From positions 145,782-209,781 of the forward strand of contig NZ_BAAAIX010000016.1 in the NCBI RefSeq assembly GCF_039526385.1: 64,000 nucleotides of DNA, read 5' to 3'. This document shows positions 9,501 through 18,036 of the stretch, piece by piece. Under the pieces are notes generated by a model. It was not told the origin of the DNA, ran no database searches, and worked only from the letters and a program-made list of their open reading frames with translations. The number at the start of each line of letters is the position of its first letter. Position 1 is the stretch's first letter. The stretch comes from Luteococcus peritonei. Lineage in GTDB: Bacteria > Actinomycetota > Actinomycetes > Propionibacteriales > Propionibacteriaceae. Made by a program: the position numbers and the translations under genes.

Positions 9501-10742
9501 GTGCGCATCGCGAGCGATCGGCAGCGCAACCTGCAGCGCGCCGACGAGGACAGCTCGGCGCTGGTCTGGCGTCGCCGTGGCCGCACCATGTCACTGGTGG
9601 GCTCCGACAGCGCCCTGCTCGACGCGGTCGACCACCTCGGCCAGATCGCCGATGACATCGTCAAGAACACCCCCGACCAGGGCGCGATGGAGACCGTGGT
9701 GGTGCCCGCCGAGCGTGCCCAGGAGCAGCTGCGCCAGGCACTGCCCAAGGGCGAGCTGCCCGAGGCCCTGCTGGCAACACCACGGCTGGCCCAGCTGGCG
9801 GCCGGGCTCTCCACCATCACGGCAGCCTCAGCGATCGGTGAACTGCACCACCGACGCCTGCAGCCAGCCCGCGCACTGCAGCTCACCCTGGGCACCCTGG
9901 CCCCGAGCAGCACGCTCACCACGCCCGACATCACCTCCCGGGTGGCCAACCGCTTCCCGGCCCTGGAGCAGCTGCCGGAACGTCCCCGACTGGACCAGCT
10001 TCTGCGCGAGGCCCAGCTGGATCTTGAGTGGAACGAGGGCGCGAAGCGGTTCATCTCCCGCCAACTCACCGACCGCGCCACCGGCCTGGCCTCCCGCCAC
10101 GCCACCCGCATCTCAGAAGACCTGGCACCGGTCTCCGTCTCCGGCGTCACCGGGCAACGACTGCTGGACTCGCGCCGCAGCCGCTCCTTCCTGGCGCTGG
10201 GCGTCGCCGCGCAGCAGCAGGACCGGCTGCACCGCGTGCTGGCCCACGACTTCGAGGCCCACGTCATCGACCTGGCCGCACTCACCCTGGCCCAGCTGAA
10301 GCAGGTGGCCTCCGCCGGTGCTCGCCCCATTCCGTGGCAGTTGATCCTCGCCTCTGACGCGGCCGAGCCCGGCAGCCGTGACAGACGCGGCGTGCAGGCC
10401 CTGATGGGCCGGGTGGCCGAGGCCGTCCGTCAGCAGCTCGACAAAACCATCGCGGCGCTCCAGGGCAACACTCCGGTGGTGCTGGCCGAGGGCTCGCTGC
10501 TGGCCCGCTACGGCCACCTGGACGTGCTCACCCACTGGAACGACCTGGCCGCCACTCGGCCGCAGGCCATCTGGCTGGTGCTGCCGCAGACCCAGTCGAA
10601 CCGCGGCCCGGTGCTCGACGGACACCCGGTGCAGGGCTCCCCGAACCAGTTCGTCCCGATCGACCCCACGTGGCTCGACATCCAGTGGAACCGCCTGTTC
10701 TCCCAGACCCCCGCACCAGACGCCTCAGGAGCGACCGCATGA
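6516..10742 (+). CDS. pglW: BREX type 2 protein PglW: NERD plus serine/threonine kinase
   Basis: A 1408-residue protein of the size and layout of PglW from the Streptomyces Pgl system. Residues 10-130 are a NERD domain, nuclease-like, with EVDALVLG and LVELKYY. A first kinase-like domain (about 230-490) is degenerate: HRGLSPYA (339-341) replaces HRD. A second kinase domain (about 530-790) has a glycine loop RLGAGSTAVG, lysine in VLK, catalytic HRDIKPAN (H638-R639-D640) and DFS instead of DFG. A helix-hairpin-helix-like segment (LNQAGFGPRML) and a long helical C-terminus follow. The start is GTG at 6516 behind GGGAG. First gene of the BREX operon, overlapping pglX by ATGA. In Pgl systems this kinase is needed for phage resistance; its substrate here is unknown. 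Confidence 0.95.
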   Translation: MLSDGRWVEVTPSNHAHEQEGLQILRQLLPDEPPFRAWTNFEFKDGHGHWHEVDALVLGRRRLHLVELKYYSGLLQGTDTDWFRSGHPAEKSPLLLARRKAQRFASKMKEQLVALERELGVQPGTYARLMPWVQESVFIHHPMIRSALVGSAGIGIFGLDDHEYQTHLASISDRLLEESQGKPQLPDDIVGHLLARMGLVERRELTVGSWNLFERLEPTETHQDWLANHIAVTEERARIRFPILHDNDSAQHIADINKVVDHEYKVMQGLSHDGLLRPKELVVHEELGHGLVFPFDDKAERLDLWLARRGQTISLDTRLSVIRQVAEALQYAHRNKVVHRGLSPYALWVRERPDGGVKVLVGEWRSVGSAGDLATATRGVTVLHAQGIDEEEDQEAVFQAPEGVWSTTANRIRLDMFGLGATAYFVLTGHLPANDRNALLARLRDQSGLDISVDLPAASTELRNLVLAATQGVPSQRTSDVGDILELLAAAQRVTLNPDTNHATDPLEARPGESLDQRFTLVRRLGAGSTAVGLLVQDNLARTKEDRVLKTALNDDAARRLQAEADILRGIRSSHIVRLEEGPLRVGGRDALLLSDAGSQTLAEELALRPRLSLDMLDRWGDDLLAAVEDLEKLGLHHRDIKPANLGIQSKRARHLVLFDFSLSSVSPRAIAAGTAPYLDPFLGDDRPVYDAAADLYAASVVLFEMATGTTPVYGDDPSAHPRAVAADITLSTGMFDPAVAQHLLGYFARALSRDAAQRFASASVMRAQWHQAFTQTVTVAPDDDDELAARAELTTPLNQAGFGPRMLSAVEQFGVDTVGDLLAVDPVALMRIGTSDNTRKQVRARVKQWIARFGDPKTLDLQAEATLPPLDEMYEALLRVAVAKPSQLRSHVVHCLLGDNSQVDPFATQAEITASAPKPPTLARTTQLIADLQERWAKKPESLEVLRQLDQLMRSQVEALGGVATVDELTRAVLAAVPGGLKDNEDEFVRARGLVRIASDRQRNLQRADEDSSALVWRRRGRTMSLVGSDSALLDAVDHLGQIADDIVKNTPDQGAMETVVVPAERAQEQLRQALPKGELPEALLATPRLAQLAAGLSTITAASAIGELHHRRLQPARALQLTLGTLAPSSTLTTPDITSRVANRFPALEQLPERPRLDQLLREAQLDLEWNEGAKRFISRQLTDRATGLASRHATRISEDLAPVSVSGVTGQRLLDSRRSRSFLALGVAAQQQDRLHRVLAHDFEAHVIDLAALTLAQLKQVASAGARPIPWQLILASDAAEPGSRDRRGVQALMGRVAEAVRQQLDKTIAALQGNTPVVLAEGSLLARYGHLDVLTHWNDLAATRPQAIWLVLPQTQSNRGPVLDGHPVQGSPNQFVPIDPTWLDIQWNRLFSQTPAPDASGATA

Positions 10743-13700
10743 CCGCCACCTCGCAGCTCACCACCGAACTCAAGGCGCTGGTGCTGCGCGTCGAGGATGA
10801 TCTGCGCCGGCGGCTGGCGGAGGACGCGAATCTCACGAAGCAATGGCAGGACGAGCATCGTGAGGCGAACAAGGCCGAGCGTTCCGCCGCGGCGTGGGAG
10901 ACCTTCCGTGATGACCGACTGACCCAGGCCGCGGTGAGCTGGGTGCTGACCACCGTCTTCATCCGGTTCTGCGAGGACAACGCGCTGCTCTCGCCGGTGT
11001 GGATCGCCGGCCCGCCGGAGCGACGGCAGGAGGCCCTGGATGCGGAGAACGCCTTCTTCCGCGAGTTCCCGACGCTGACCTACCGCGAGTGGATCGGTCA
11101 GGGCATCAAGCACCTCGCCGCGCTGCCTGCGACCAAGGGGCTGGTGGCCCCGCCGGCCGCGCTGAACCTGATCGCGCCGTCGGGTGACATGGCGGGCGAG
11201 GTGTTGCAGTTCTGGCGCCGCCGCACCAGCGATGGTGAGCTGGTGCACGACCTGCGTGATGAGAGCCTGTCGACGCGCTTCCTCGGTGACCTGTACCAGG
11301 ACCTGTCGGAGTATGCGAAGAAGACCTTCGCGCTGCTTCAGACCCCGGTCTTCGTGGAGGAGTTCATCCTCGACCAGACCCTCACCCCGGCTCTCGAGGA
11401 GCGTCCACTGGAAGGCTTCACGCTGATCGACCCCACCTGTGGATCGGGCCACTTCCTGCTGGGCGCCTTCGATCGCTTTGTCGCGCTGTGGCGCGAGCAG
11501 CAGTCCGACCTGCCGGACGACGAGGTGGTGCGCCGTGCGCTGGCGTCGGTCCATGGCGTGGACATCAATGGCTTCGCCGTGGCCGTCGCCCGCTTCCGGC
11601 TGACGGTGGCGGCGCTGCAGGCGATGGGCCGCACCTCGCTGGAGGGTGCTCCGGAGCTGGATCTGAACCTGGCCGCGGGTGACAGCCTGCTCAGCTACAC
11701 CCAGGACACCCTGGTGGAGGAGGAGAACCTCTTCTCCTTCGAGACCGAAGACACCGCCGCGCTGGCCCGCATCCTGGAGCCGCGCCAGTACGACGTGGTG
11801 GTGGGCAACCCGCCCTACATCACCGTGAAGGACAAGGCGCTCAACAAGACCTATCGAGCCCTGTACCCGAAGAGCTGCAAGGGCAAGTACGCGCTGTCCG
11901 CGCCCTTCATGGAGCGCTTCTTCCAGCTGGCCAAGCCCAAGAATGGCCCGGCTGGCTGGGTGGGACAGATCACCTCGAACTCGTTCATGAAACGCGAATT
12001 CGGCTCGCGCCTGATCGAGGAGGTCCTGCCAAGCCTTGACCTTCGGCTGGTCGCCGATACGTCGGGCGCCTACATCCCCGGTCACGGCACCCCGACGGTG
12101 ATCATCGTGGGGCAAGCCGAGATTCCGACCACCGACACCGTGCGCGCTGTCCTCGGCGTTCGCGGTGAACCGGGCCAGCCCGCCGAACCGGCGAGCGGCC
12201 TCGTGTGGCGGCAATTGGTCGAGCAGGTTGAGCACCCCGGCTTCGATGGCGATTTCGTCAGTATCAGCGACCTGCCTCGGGCTTCATTGGCGGCACACCC
12301 GTGGAGCCTGAGCGGTGGCGGCGCCACCGACGTCTTGACACATATCGATGCTGCGCACGAACGGTTGGGCCCCCGGGCCTACCGAATCGGAGTGTTCGGC
12401 ATCATGGGTTCCGACGACTCCATGATGGTGACCCCCAACACGGTCCGGGACCACTCCTTGGAGCCACTGGCTGTCAGGGATCTGGTCATCGGTGAGAACG
12501 TGCGCGACTTCGCTGTGACGGAATCGGTACCGACGTGGTTCCCGTACAACGCCAAGCACGAGCTCCAGCCTCTGAGCGCCTTTCCTGGATGGGCGAACCG
12601 ACTCTGGGTCTGCCGGACGGAACTTGGAGCTCGAGCAACCTTCTCGGGTGGCACGTACTTCTCGGATGGGCGACCCTTCTACGAGTGGCACCAGCTGCCC
12701 AAGGATCCCGGGGCACACCAGTGGACGCTCACCTTCGCCTTCGTGGCGACGCACAACCACTTCGTGCTGGACCGGGGCGGGAAGGTGTTCAAGCAGTCCG
12801 CGCCGGTGATCAAGCTGCCGGCGGAGGCCACCGAGGACGACCACCTTGCGCTGCTGGGGGTGCTCAACTCGTCGACGGCCTGCTTCTGGCTCAAGCAAAA
12901 CAGCTATCCCAAGGGCGGTGACCCCGTGGGGCAAGACGGCGCCCGAGTGTCTCAGCAGCCGTGGTCCGATCGGTACGAGTTCACCGGCACCACGCTGAAG
13001 GACTTCCCGCTGCCCTCGCGGGTGCCCCTGGAGCGCGGCCGAATCCTGGATCGCCTCGCCAGCGATCTGGCGGCGCACCAGCCAGCCGCGGTTCTCGGGG
13101 ATCGTCCGCACGTCCAGGCCCTCCACGAGGCGCGGGCTGCGGCCGATGGGCTCCAGCAGGAGATGATCGCGCACCAGGAAGAACTGGACTGGGAGTGCTA
13201 CCGGCTCTACGGCCTGATCGACGCAGACCTCACCTGCGCTGGAGAGCCGCCGCGGGTCGAGCTAGGTGAACGTGCCTTCGAGATCGTGTTGGCTCGTCGG
13301 GTCGCAGCGGGTGAGGCTGACGGGGAATGGTTCGCGCGTCATGGCTCCACCCCGGTCACCGAGATCCCGACACACTGGCCGGAGGACTATCGGGCGCTGG
13401 TGCAGCGGCGGATCGACCTGATCGAGTCTGACAAGGCGATCAACCTGTTGGAGCGGCCGGAGTACAAGCGACGCTGGGCGTCGGAGCCGTGGGAGAAGAA
13501 GCAGGGGAAGGCACTGCGCACCTGGCTGCTGGATCGCCTGGAGAGCCGGGAGTACTGGTTCGACGCCCAGGGTCGTCCGGCGCCGCGGTCGGTGAATGAG
13601 CTGGCCGACCTGGTGGGTCGTGACACGGAACTGGTGAAGGTGCTGCGGCTGTGGGAGGGGCGCGCCGGCGTGCTGCCCAGCCAGTCCCTGCGCAAGCTGC

Positions 13701-14266
13701 TCGTGCCCGAGGCGGTGCCCTACCTGGCAGCACTGCGGCTCAAGGACACCGGGCTGCGGAAGTTCGAGGCGTGGAAGAAGACCTGGGAGCTGCAGCGGCA
13801 GGAAGATGCCGGTGTGGATGTTGGCACCATTCCGGTGCCGCCGAAGTACACTTCGGCCGACTTCCGAAAGACCGAGTGGTGGCAGGCCCGCGGCAAGCTC
13901 GACGTGCCCAAGGAGCGCTTCGTCCTGTACCCGGAGGCCGGGCGGTCCACCGACACCAGCGAGCTGTTGGGCTGGGCCGGCTGGAACCACTTGGAGCAGG
14001 CGCTGGCGTTGGGCATCATCATCGGCGCCCGGCAGGCCGAGGGCTGGGACGAGGAGCGGCTGGTGCCGCTAGTCGCCGGGTTGGTCGAACTGCAACCCTG
14101 GGTGGAGCAGTGGCACGGCGACTACGACCCGACCTACGGCATGAGCATGGCCGAGTTCACCCGCGAGCAGCTGCGCCAGCGCAGCCAGCAGGTTGACAGG
14201 ACCCTCGACGAGCTGGACGCCTGGCGTCCCGCCCCCACCACCCGCGGCCGCAAGCCCCGGGCCTGA
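10739..14266 (+). CDS. pglX: BREX adenine-specific DNA methyltransferase PglX
   Basis: A 1175-residue enzyme that methylates adenine in a BREX recognition motif to mark self DNA; it is also needed for exclusion of phage. The SAM-binding motif I is PTCGSGHF (232-239) and catalytic motif IV is NPPY (357-360). The N-terminal helical region (WVLTTVFIRFCEDNALL) and the long C-terminal recognition half with the BREX-typical ending are present, so it is full length. The ATG at 10739 overlaps the pglW stop and has AGGAG eight bases upstream. I looked for a long G-tract that could cause phase variation, as reported for Streptomyces pglX, and found none, so expression is probably constitutive. Confidence 0.97.
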   Translation: MTATSQLTTELKALVLRVEDDLRRRLAEDANLTKQWQDEHREANKAERSAAAWETFRDDRLTQAAVSWVLTTVFIRFCEDNALLSPVWIAGPPERRQEALDAENAFFREFPTLTYREWIGQGIKHLAALPATKGLVAPPAALNLIAPSGDMAGEVLQFWRRRTSDGELVHDLRDESLSTRFLGDLYQDLSEYAKKTFALLQTPVFVEEFILDQTLTPALEERPLEGFTLIDPTCGSGHFLLGAFDRFVALWREQQSDLPDDEVVRRALASVHGVDINGFAVAVARFRLTVAALQAMGRTSLEGAPELDLNLAAGDSLLSYTQDTLVEEENLFSFETEDTAALARILEPRQYDVVVGNPPYITVKDKALNKTYRALYPKSCKGKYALSAPFMERFFQLAKPKNGPAGWVGQITSNSFMKREFGSRLIEEVLPSLDLRLVADTSGAYIPGHGTPTVIIVGQAEIPTTDTVRAVLGVRGEPGQPAEPASGLVWRQLVEQVEHPGFDGDFVSISDLPRASLAAHPWSLSGGGATDVLTHIDAAHERLGPRAYRIGVFGIMGSDDSMMVTPNTVRDHSLEPLAVRDLVIGENVRDFAVTESVPTWFPYNAKHELQPLSAFPGWANRLWVCRTELGARATFSGGTYFSDGRPFYEWHQLPKDPGAHQWTLTFAFVATHNHFVLDRGGKVFKQSAPVIKLPAEATEDDHLALLGVLNSSTACFWLKQNSYPKGGDPVGQDGARVSQQPWSDRYEFTGTTLKDFPLPSRVPLERGRILDRLASDLAAHQPAAVLGDRPHVQALHEARAAADGLQQEMIAHQEELDWECYRLYGLIDADLTCAGEPPRVELGERAFEIVLARRVAAGEADGEWFARHGSTPVTEIPTHWPEDYRALVQRRIDLIESDKAINLLERPEYKRRWASEPWEKKQGKALRTWLLDRLESREYWFDAQGRPAPRSVNELADLVGRDTELVKVLRLWEGRAGVLPSQSLRKLLVPEAVPYLAALRLKDTGLRKFEAWKKTWELQRQEDAGVDVGTIPVPPKYTSADFRKTEWWQARGKLDVPKERFVLYPEAGRSTDTSELLGWAGWNHLEQALALGIIIGARQAEGWDEERLVPLVAGLVELQPWVEQWHGDYDPTYGMSMAEFTREQLRQRSQQVDRTLDELDAWRPAPTTRGRKPRA

Positions 14267-14292
14267 CCCATCACCAGCCCAAGGAGCCGGCA

Positions 14293-17200
14293 ATGAGCAC
14301 CAAGCTCAAGGACGTCATCGACATTCCCGAACGTGTCGAGGCCAACGACTACGTCCTCAAGCTCACCGACTCCGTCGGCAGCGACGCGGTGCGGCGCACC
14401 ATCGACAACTACGTGGTCACCGACCAGCTGACCGAATCCTTCGACCAGGCCCTCGGGCTGGTGGGCAGCGCCATCCGGGAGCGCGAGAGCAAGGCCGCCT
14501 TCCTGGCCGGCTCCTTCGGCTCCGGCAAGAGCCACTTCATGGCCGTGCTGCACGCCATGCTGCGCCACGAACCCGCTGCCCGCGAGAAGGCCGAGCTGGC
14601 CCCGGTGATCGCCCGTCACGACGCCGACCTGGCCGGCAGGAACATCCTGCCGCTGGCCTTCCACCTGCTCGACTCCAAGAGCATGGAGGAGGCCATCTTC
14701 TCCGGCTACCTGCGTCAGATCCGCGAGCTGCACCCCACCTGCCTGCTGCCTGCGCTGCACCGCTCCGACGGCCTGCTGCGGGACGCCGCCACGCTGCGCC
14801 ACCGGATGGGCGACACGGCCTTCTTCGAAGGTCTGGGCGGCTCCGCTGACCCCGACGACCCGTGGGCCGACGTGCTCGACGACTCGTGGACCGCCGAGAG
14901 CTACGACGCCGCCGTGGCCGCCGCGCCCGACAGCGAAACCCGCCAGAAGCTCGTCACCGCGCTGGTGGAGCGCTACTTCACCCAGGCCAAGGACTCCAAC
15001 GACTTCATCGACCTGGAGGGCGGCCTGGCGGTCATCGCCACACACGCCAAGAGCCTTGGCCACGACGCCGTCGTCTTCTTCCTCGACGAACTCGTGCTGT
15101 GGCTGGCCTTCATGGCGCAGGAGCGGGAACGCTTCGGGCGGGAAAGCCAGAAGCTCACCAAGCTGGTGGAGAGCTCCCGAGGCCGCCGCGACATCCCGAT
15201 CATCTCCTTCGTGGCGCGCCAGATGGACCTGCGCAAGTGGTTCGCCGACTCCGGCGCCAGCGGCCAGGAACAAGAACTCATCGAGCAGGGCTTCCGCTTC
15301 CAGGAGGGCCGCTTCGCCAAGATCACGCTCGGCGACGACAACCTGCCCTACGTGGCCAGCAAGCGACTGCTCGCGCCCAAGGACGCGGCCGCGCAGGCCG
15401 TGCTCGACGAGGCCTTCCGTCGCATCGACCGTGACCCGCGGGTGTGGGACGTGCTGCTCGACGGGTCCAACACCGATGACGAGCACCGCGGCGCCAGCGA
15501 GGCCACCTTCCGGATGACCTACCCCTTCTCGCCGGCGCTGGTCAGCACGCTGAAGTCGCTGGCCTCGGTGATGCAGCGGGAACGCACCGCGCTCAAGGTG
15601 ATGCAGCAGATGCTGGTGGACCAGCGCGAGACCCTCACCGTCGACGACGTGATCCCGGTTGGTGACGCCTACCCCTACCTGGTGCAGGGCACCATCGGGC
15701 AGGCCATCGACGAGCAGACCGCCCGCCAGTTCCGCAATGCCGACACCCTCTACCTGGAGAAGCTGCGGCCCCAGGTGCTGCAGGCCCACAAGATGACCGA
15801 GGAGCAGTTGGCCTCCGGCGCTGAACTGCCCAAGCCGTACCAGGCCGACGACCGGCTCGCCAAGACGCTGTTGCTCAGCGCCGTCGCCCCCAAGGTGCCG
15901 GCCCTGAAGAACCTCGACGCGGGCCGCCTCGCCTCGCTGAATCACGGCTCCATCGCCTCGCCGCTGCCCGGCGCGGAGGCACCGATGGTGCTCTCCAAGG
16001 TGCGGCAGTGGGCGCAGCGCATCCCCGAGGTGCGGGTCGAAGGGGAGCGGGCTGACGCCACCATCCACGTGCAGCTCACCGACGTCGCCTACGAGACCGT
16101 CGTCGACAAGGCCAAGGGTCACGACTCGCTGGAGAACCAGCAGAGCACCGTCTCCAACCTGATCTGCGCCGAACTGGGCCTGGACCCGAGCGCCACCGAC
16201 ATCACCGGCGCCCTGCCCAGCACCGTGATGTGGCGCGGCACCCAGCGCCCGACGGAGATCATCTTCGGCAACGTGCGCCGCAGCGACTGGCTGCCCGACA
16301 GCTACTTCGAGCCCGCCCAGACCGGTGCCTGGCGCCTGGTGGTCGACTACCCGCTCGACGAGGGCAACTTCTCCTCCACCGAAGACCTGGCCCGGGTGGA
16401 GCGGCTCAAGGAGCAGGGCCTGCAGGCCTACACCCTGGTCTGGCTGCCCAGCTTTCTCTCCGAGAGCAAGCGCATCGAGCTGCGTCGGCTGGGCGTGCTC
16501 GACTGGCTGCTGGAGAACGACAAGCGCTGGCGCGACCACTCCGACCACCTCAGCGAGGCAGACCGGGCCTCCGCCCGCGCCATCCTCGCCGCGCAGCGCG
16601 ACAGCCTGCGCGCCGGCCTGCGCGAGACCCTGAAGCAGGTATACGGCATCACCGAGGCCCAGCCGGGCGTCATCGACCCGGCCGAGCGCACCCCGCGGCT
16701 GATCAGCTCCTTTGACCCGGTCTACGCCCCCGACGGTGTCTCAGGCACCGGCTTCCAGACCGCCAAGGACTCGCTGCTGCGCGGCGCCTACGACGCCACC
16801 TACCCCGACCACCCGAAGTTCGTCCCCGAGGACGAGCCGGTGAAGACCAGCGAGCTCAACCTCGTCGCACAGCACCTGGTGCGCGCCATCGACAACCCCG
16901 ACCGTCGCGTCGAGCTGGTCGGCGACAAGCGCGCCGTGCGGCGCGTGGCCAATGTGCTCAAGACCGGCCATGCCGCCGAGACCCACTTCCTGTTCGGCGA
17001 CGAGCACTTCGGCGACTGGGGCACCATCATCGAGAAGGGCGTCGCGCTGGCTGGGGCCGACCGCAAGCCCGTCTCGGTGGGGGCGCTCCGCCAGATCCTG
17101 GACCGGGTGGAACCCGCCCGTGGCCTCACCGACCCGATGAAGGACCTGGTGATCATCGCCTGGGGCCTGCTGCGGCAGCGTGCCTGGTTCAAGGACGGGG

Positions 17201-18036
17201 CGCCGCTGACCGACCAGCAGCCGCGACCCGGGTCGCTGACGCCGGGCATGGAGCTGCGGCCGCTGGAACTGCCCGAGAAGGCCGACTGGGACCTCGCGGT
17301 GCGCCGTGCCGGGGCCATCTTCGGCATCCACGCCCAGCCCTACCTGACCCCGCCGGTGATGGCCAAGCTCGCCAACGACGTGAAGCAGAAGGCCACCCAG
17401 CTGCGACCTGCCGCCTCGTCACTGGTCACTGAACTCGGCACCGCCGGCCACCGGCTCGGCGTCGAGCCCGGCAAGCGGCTCGCGATCGCAGCCAACGCAC
17501 ACGAACTGGTGAAGACGCTCGCCCCGCTCGACGGGCTGATCCTGGTGCGGACGCTCGCCTCCTTCGACCTCAAGGGCACCGAGCAGGCCACCGGAACTTC
17601 GCTCGCCACCGCGGAGGCGACGGCCGCCAAGATCCGCGACCTCAACTGGGACCGGCTGATGGGCATCCTCGACAACGGACAGGCCAGGCCCACCGAGATC
17701 CGCACCACGCTGCTGGCCGCCTTCGGCAACGACGAGTTCGCCACCGCCCTTGCCCCGGCGCTGCGGCGGGCCGAGAACGATGCCATCGACTGGGCCGTGT
17801 CGGTGCAGCCGGTGGTGCCCAATCCCGAGCCCCACCCCGTCGATTCGAGGTCGAGCCCCGCTCCGATCACGGATCCCAACGTGGTGCCCCTGGTCGACGT
17901 GACGTCCACCGCCGGCGTGGATCACGTCTTCACCGCGAGCAGTGGGCAATCGCAGACGATCCTGCAGCAGCTAGAGGCCTTCCTGCGGGCCCATCCCGGC
18001 AAGGAGGTCACCGTCCGGTGGGACCTCAAGCGTTGA
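14293..18036 (+). CDS. pglY: BREX ATPase PglY (BrxC-type)
   Basis: A 1247-residue P-loop ATPase, the PglY/BrxC core subunit of BREX. The Walker A motif GSGKS is at residues 76-80 (in FLAGSFGSGKSHF) and Walker B VVFFLDE at 260-266, followed by a very long C-terminal region with few recognisable motifs. The family's usual length is about 1200 residues, so it is complete. AAGGAG precedes the ATG. It lies 26 bases after pglX and overlaps pglZ by 19 bases. It probably powers assembly or remodelling of the complex on DNA; the mechanism is not established. Confidence 0.95.
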   Translation: MSTKLKDVIDIPERVEANDYVLKLTDSVGSDAVRRTIDNYVVTDQLTESFDQALGLVGSAIRERESKAAFLAGSFGSGKSHFMAVLHAMLRHEPAAREKAELAPVIARHDADLAGRNILPLAFHLLDSKSMEEAIFSGYLRQIRELHPTCLLPALHRSDGLLRDAATLRHRMGDTAFFEGLGGSADPDDPWADVLDDSWTAESYDAAVAAAPDSETRQKLVTALVERYFTQAKDSNDFIDLEGGLAVIATHAKSLGHDAVVFFLDELVLWLAFMAQERERFGRESQKLTKLVESSRGRRDIPIISFVARQMDLRKWFADSGASGQEQELIEQGFRFQEGRFAKITLGDDNLPYVASKRLLAPKDAAAQAVLDEAFRRIDRDPRVWDVLLDGSNTDDEHRGASEATFRMTYPFSPALVSTLKSLASVMQRERTALKVMQQMLVDQRETLTVDDVIPVGDAYPYLVQGTIGQAIDEQTARQFRNADTLYLEKLRPQVLQAHKMTEEQLASGAELPKPYQADDRLAKTLLLSAVAPKVPALKNLDAGRLASLNHGSIASPLPGAEAPMVLSKVRQWAQRIPEVRVEGERADATIHVQLTDVAYETVVDKAKGHDSLENQQSTVSNLICAELGLDPSATDITGALPSTVMWRGTQRPTEIIFGNVRRSDWLPDSYFEPAQTGAWRLVVDYPLDEGNFSSTEDLARVERLKEQGLQAYTLVWLPSFLSESKRIELRRLGVLDWLLENDKRWRDHSDHLSEADRASARAILAAQRDSLRAGLRETLKQVYGITEAQPGVIDPAERTPRLISSFDPVYAPDGVSGTGFQTAKDSLLRGAYDATYPDHPKFVPEDEPVKTSELNLVAQHLVRAIDNPDRRVELVGDKRAVRRVANVLKTGHAAETHFLFGDEHFGDWGTIIEKGVALAGADRKPVSVGALRQILDRVEPARGLTDPMKDLVIIAWGLLRQRAWFKDGAPLTDQQPRPGSLTPGMELRPLELPEKADWDLAVRRAGAIFGIHAQPYLTPPVMAKLANDVKQKATQLRPAASSLVTELGTAGHRLGVEPGKRLAIAANAHELVKTLAPLDGLILVRTLASFDLKGTEQATGTSLATAEATAAKIRDLNWDRLMGILDNGQARPTEIRTTLLAAFGNDEFATALAPALRRAENDAIDWAVSVQPVVPNPEPHPVDSRSSPAPITDPNVVPLVDVTSTAGVDHVFTASSGQSQTILQQLEAFLRAHPGKEVTVRWDLKR

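Noticed and set aside
10739..14266. Phase-variable G-tract in pglX
   Set aside because: The longest G runs I found are about five bases, too short for slipped-strand switching.
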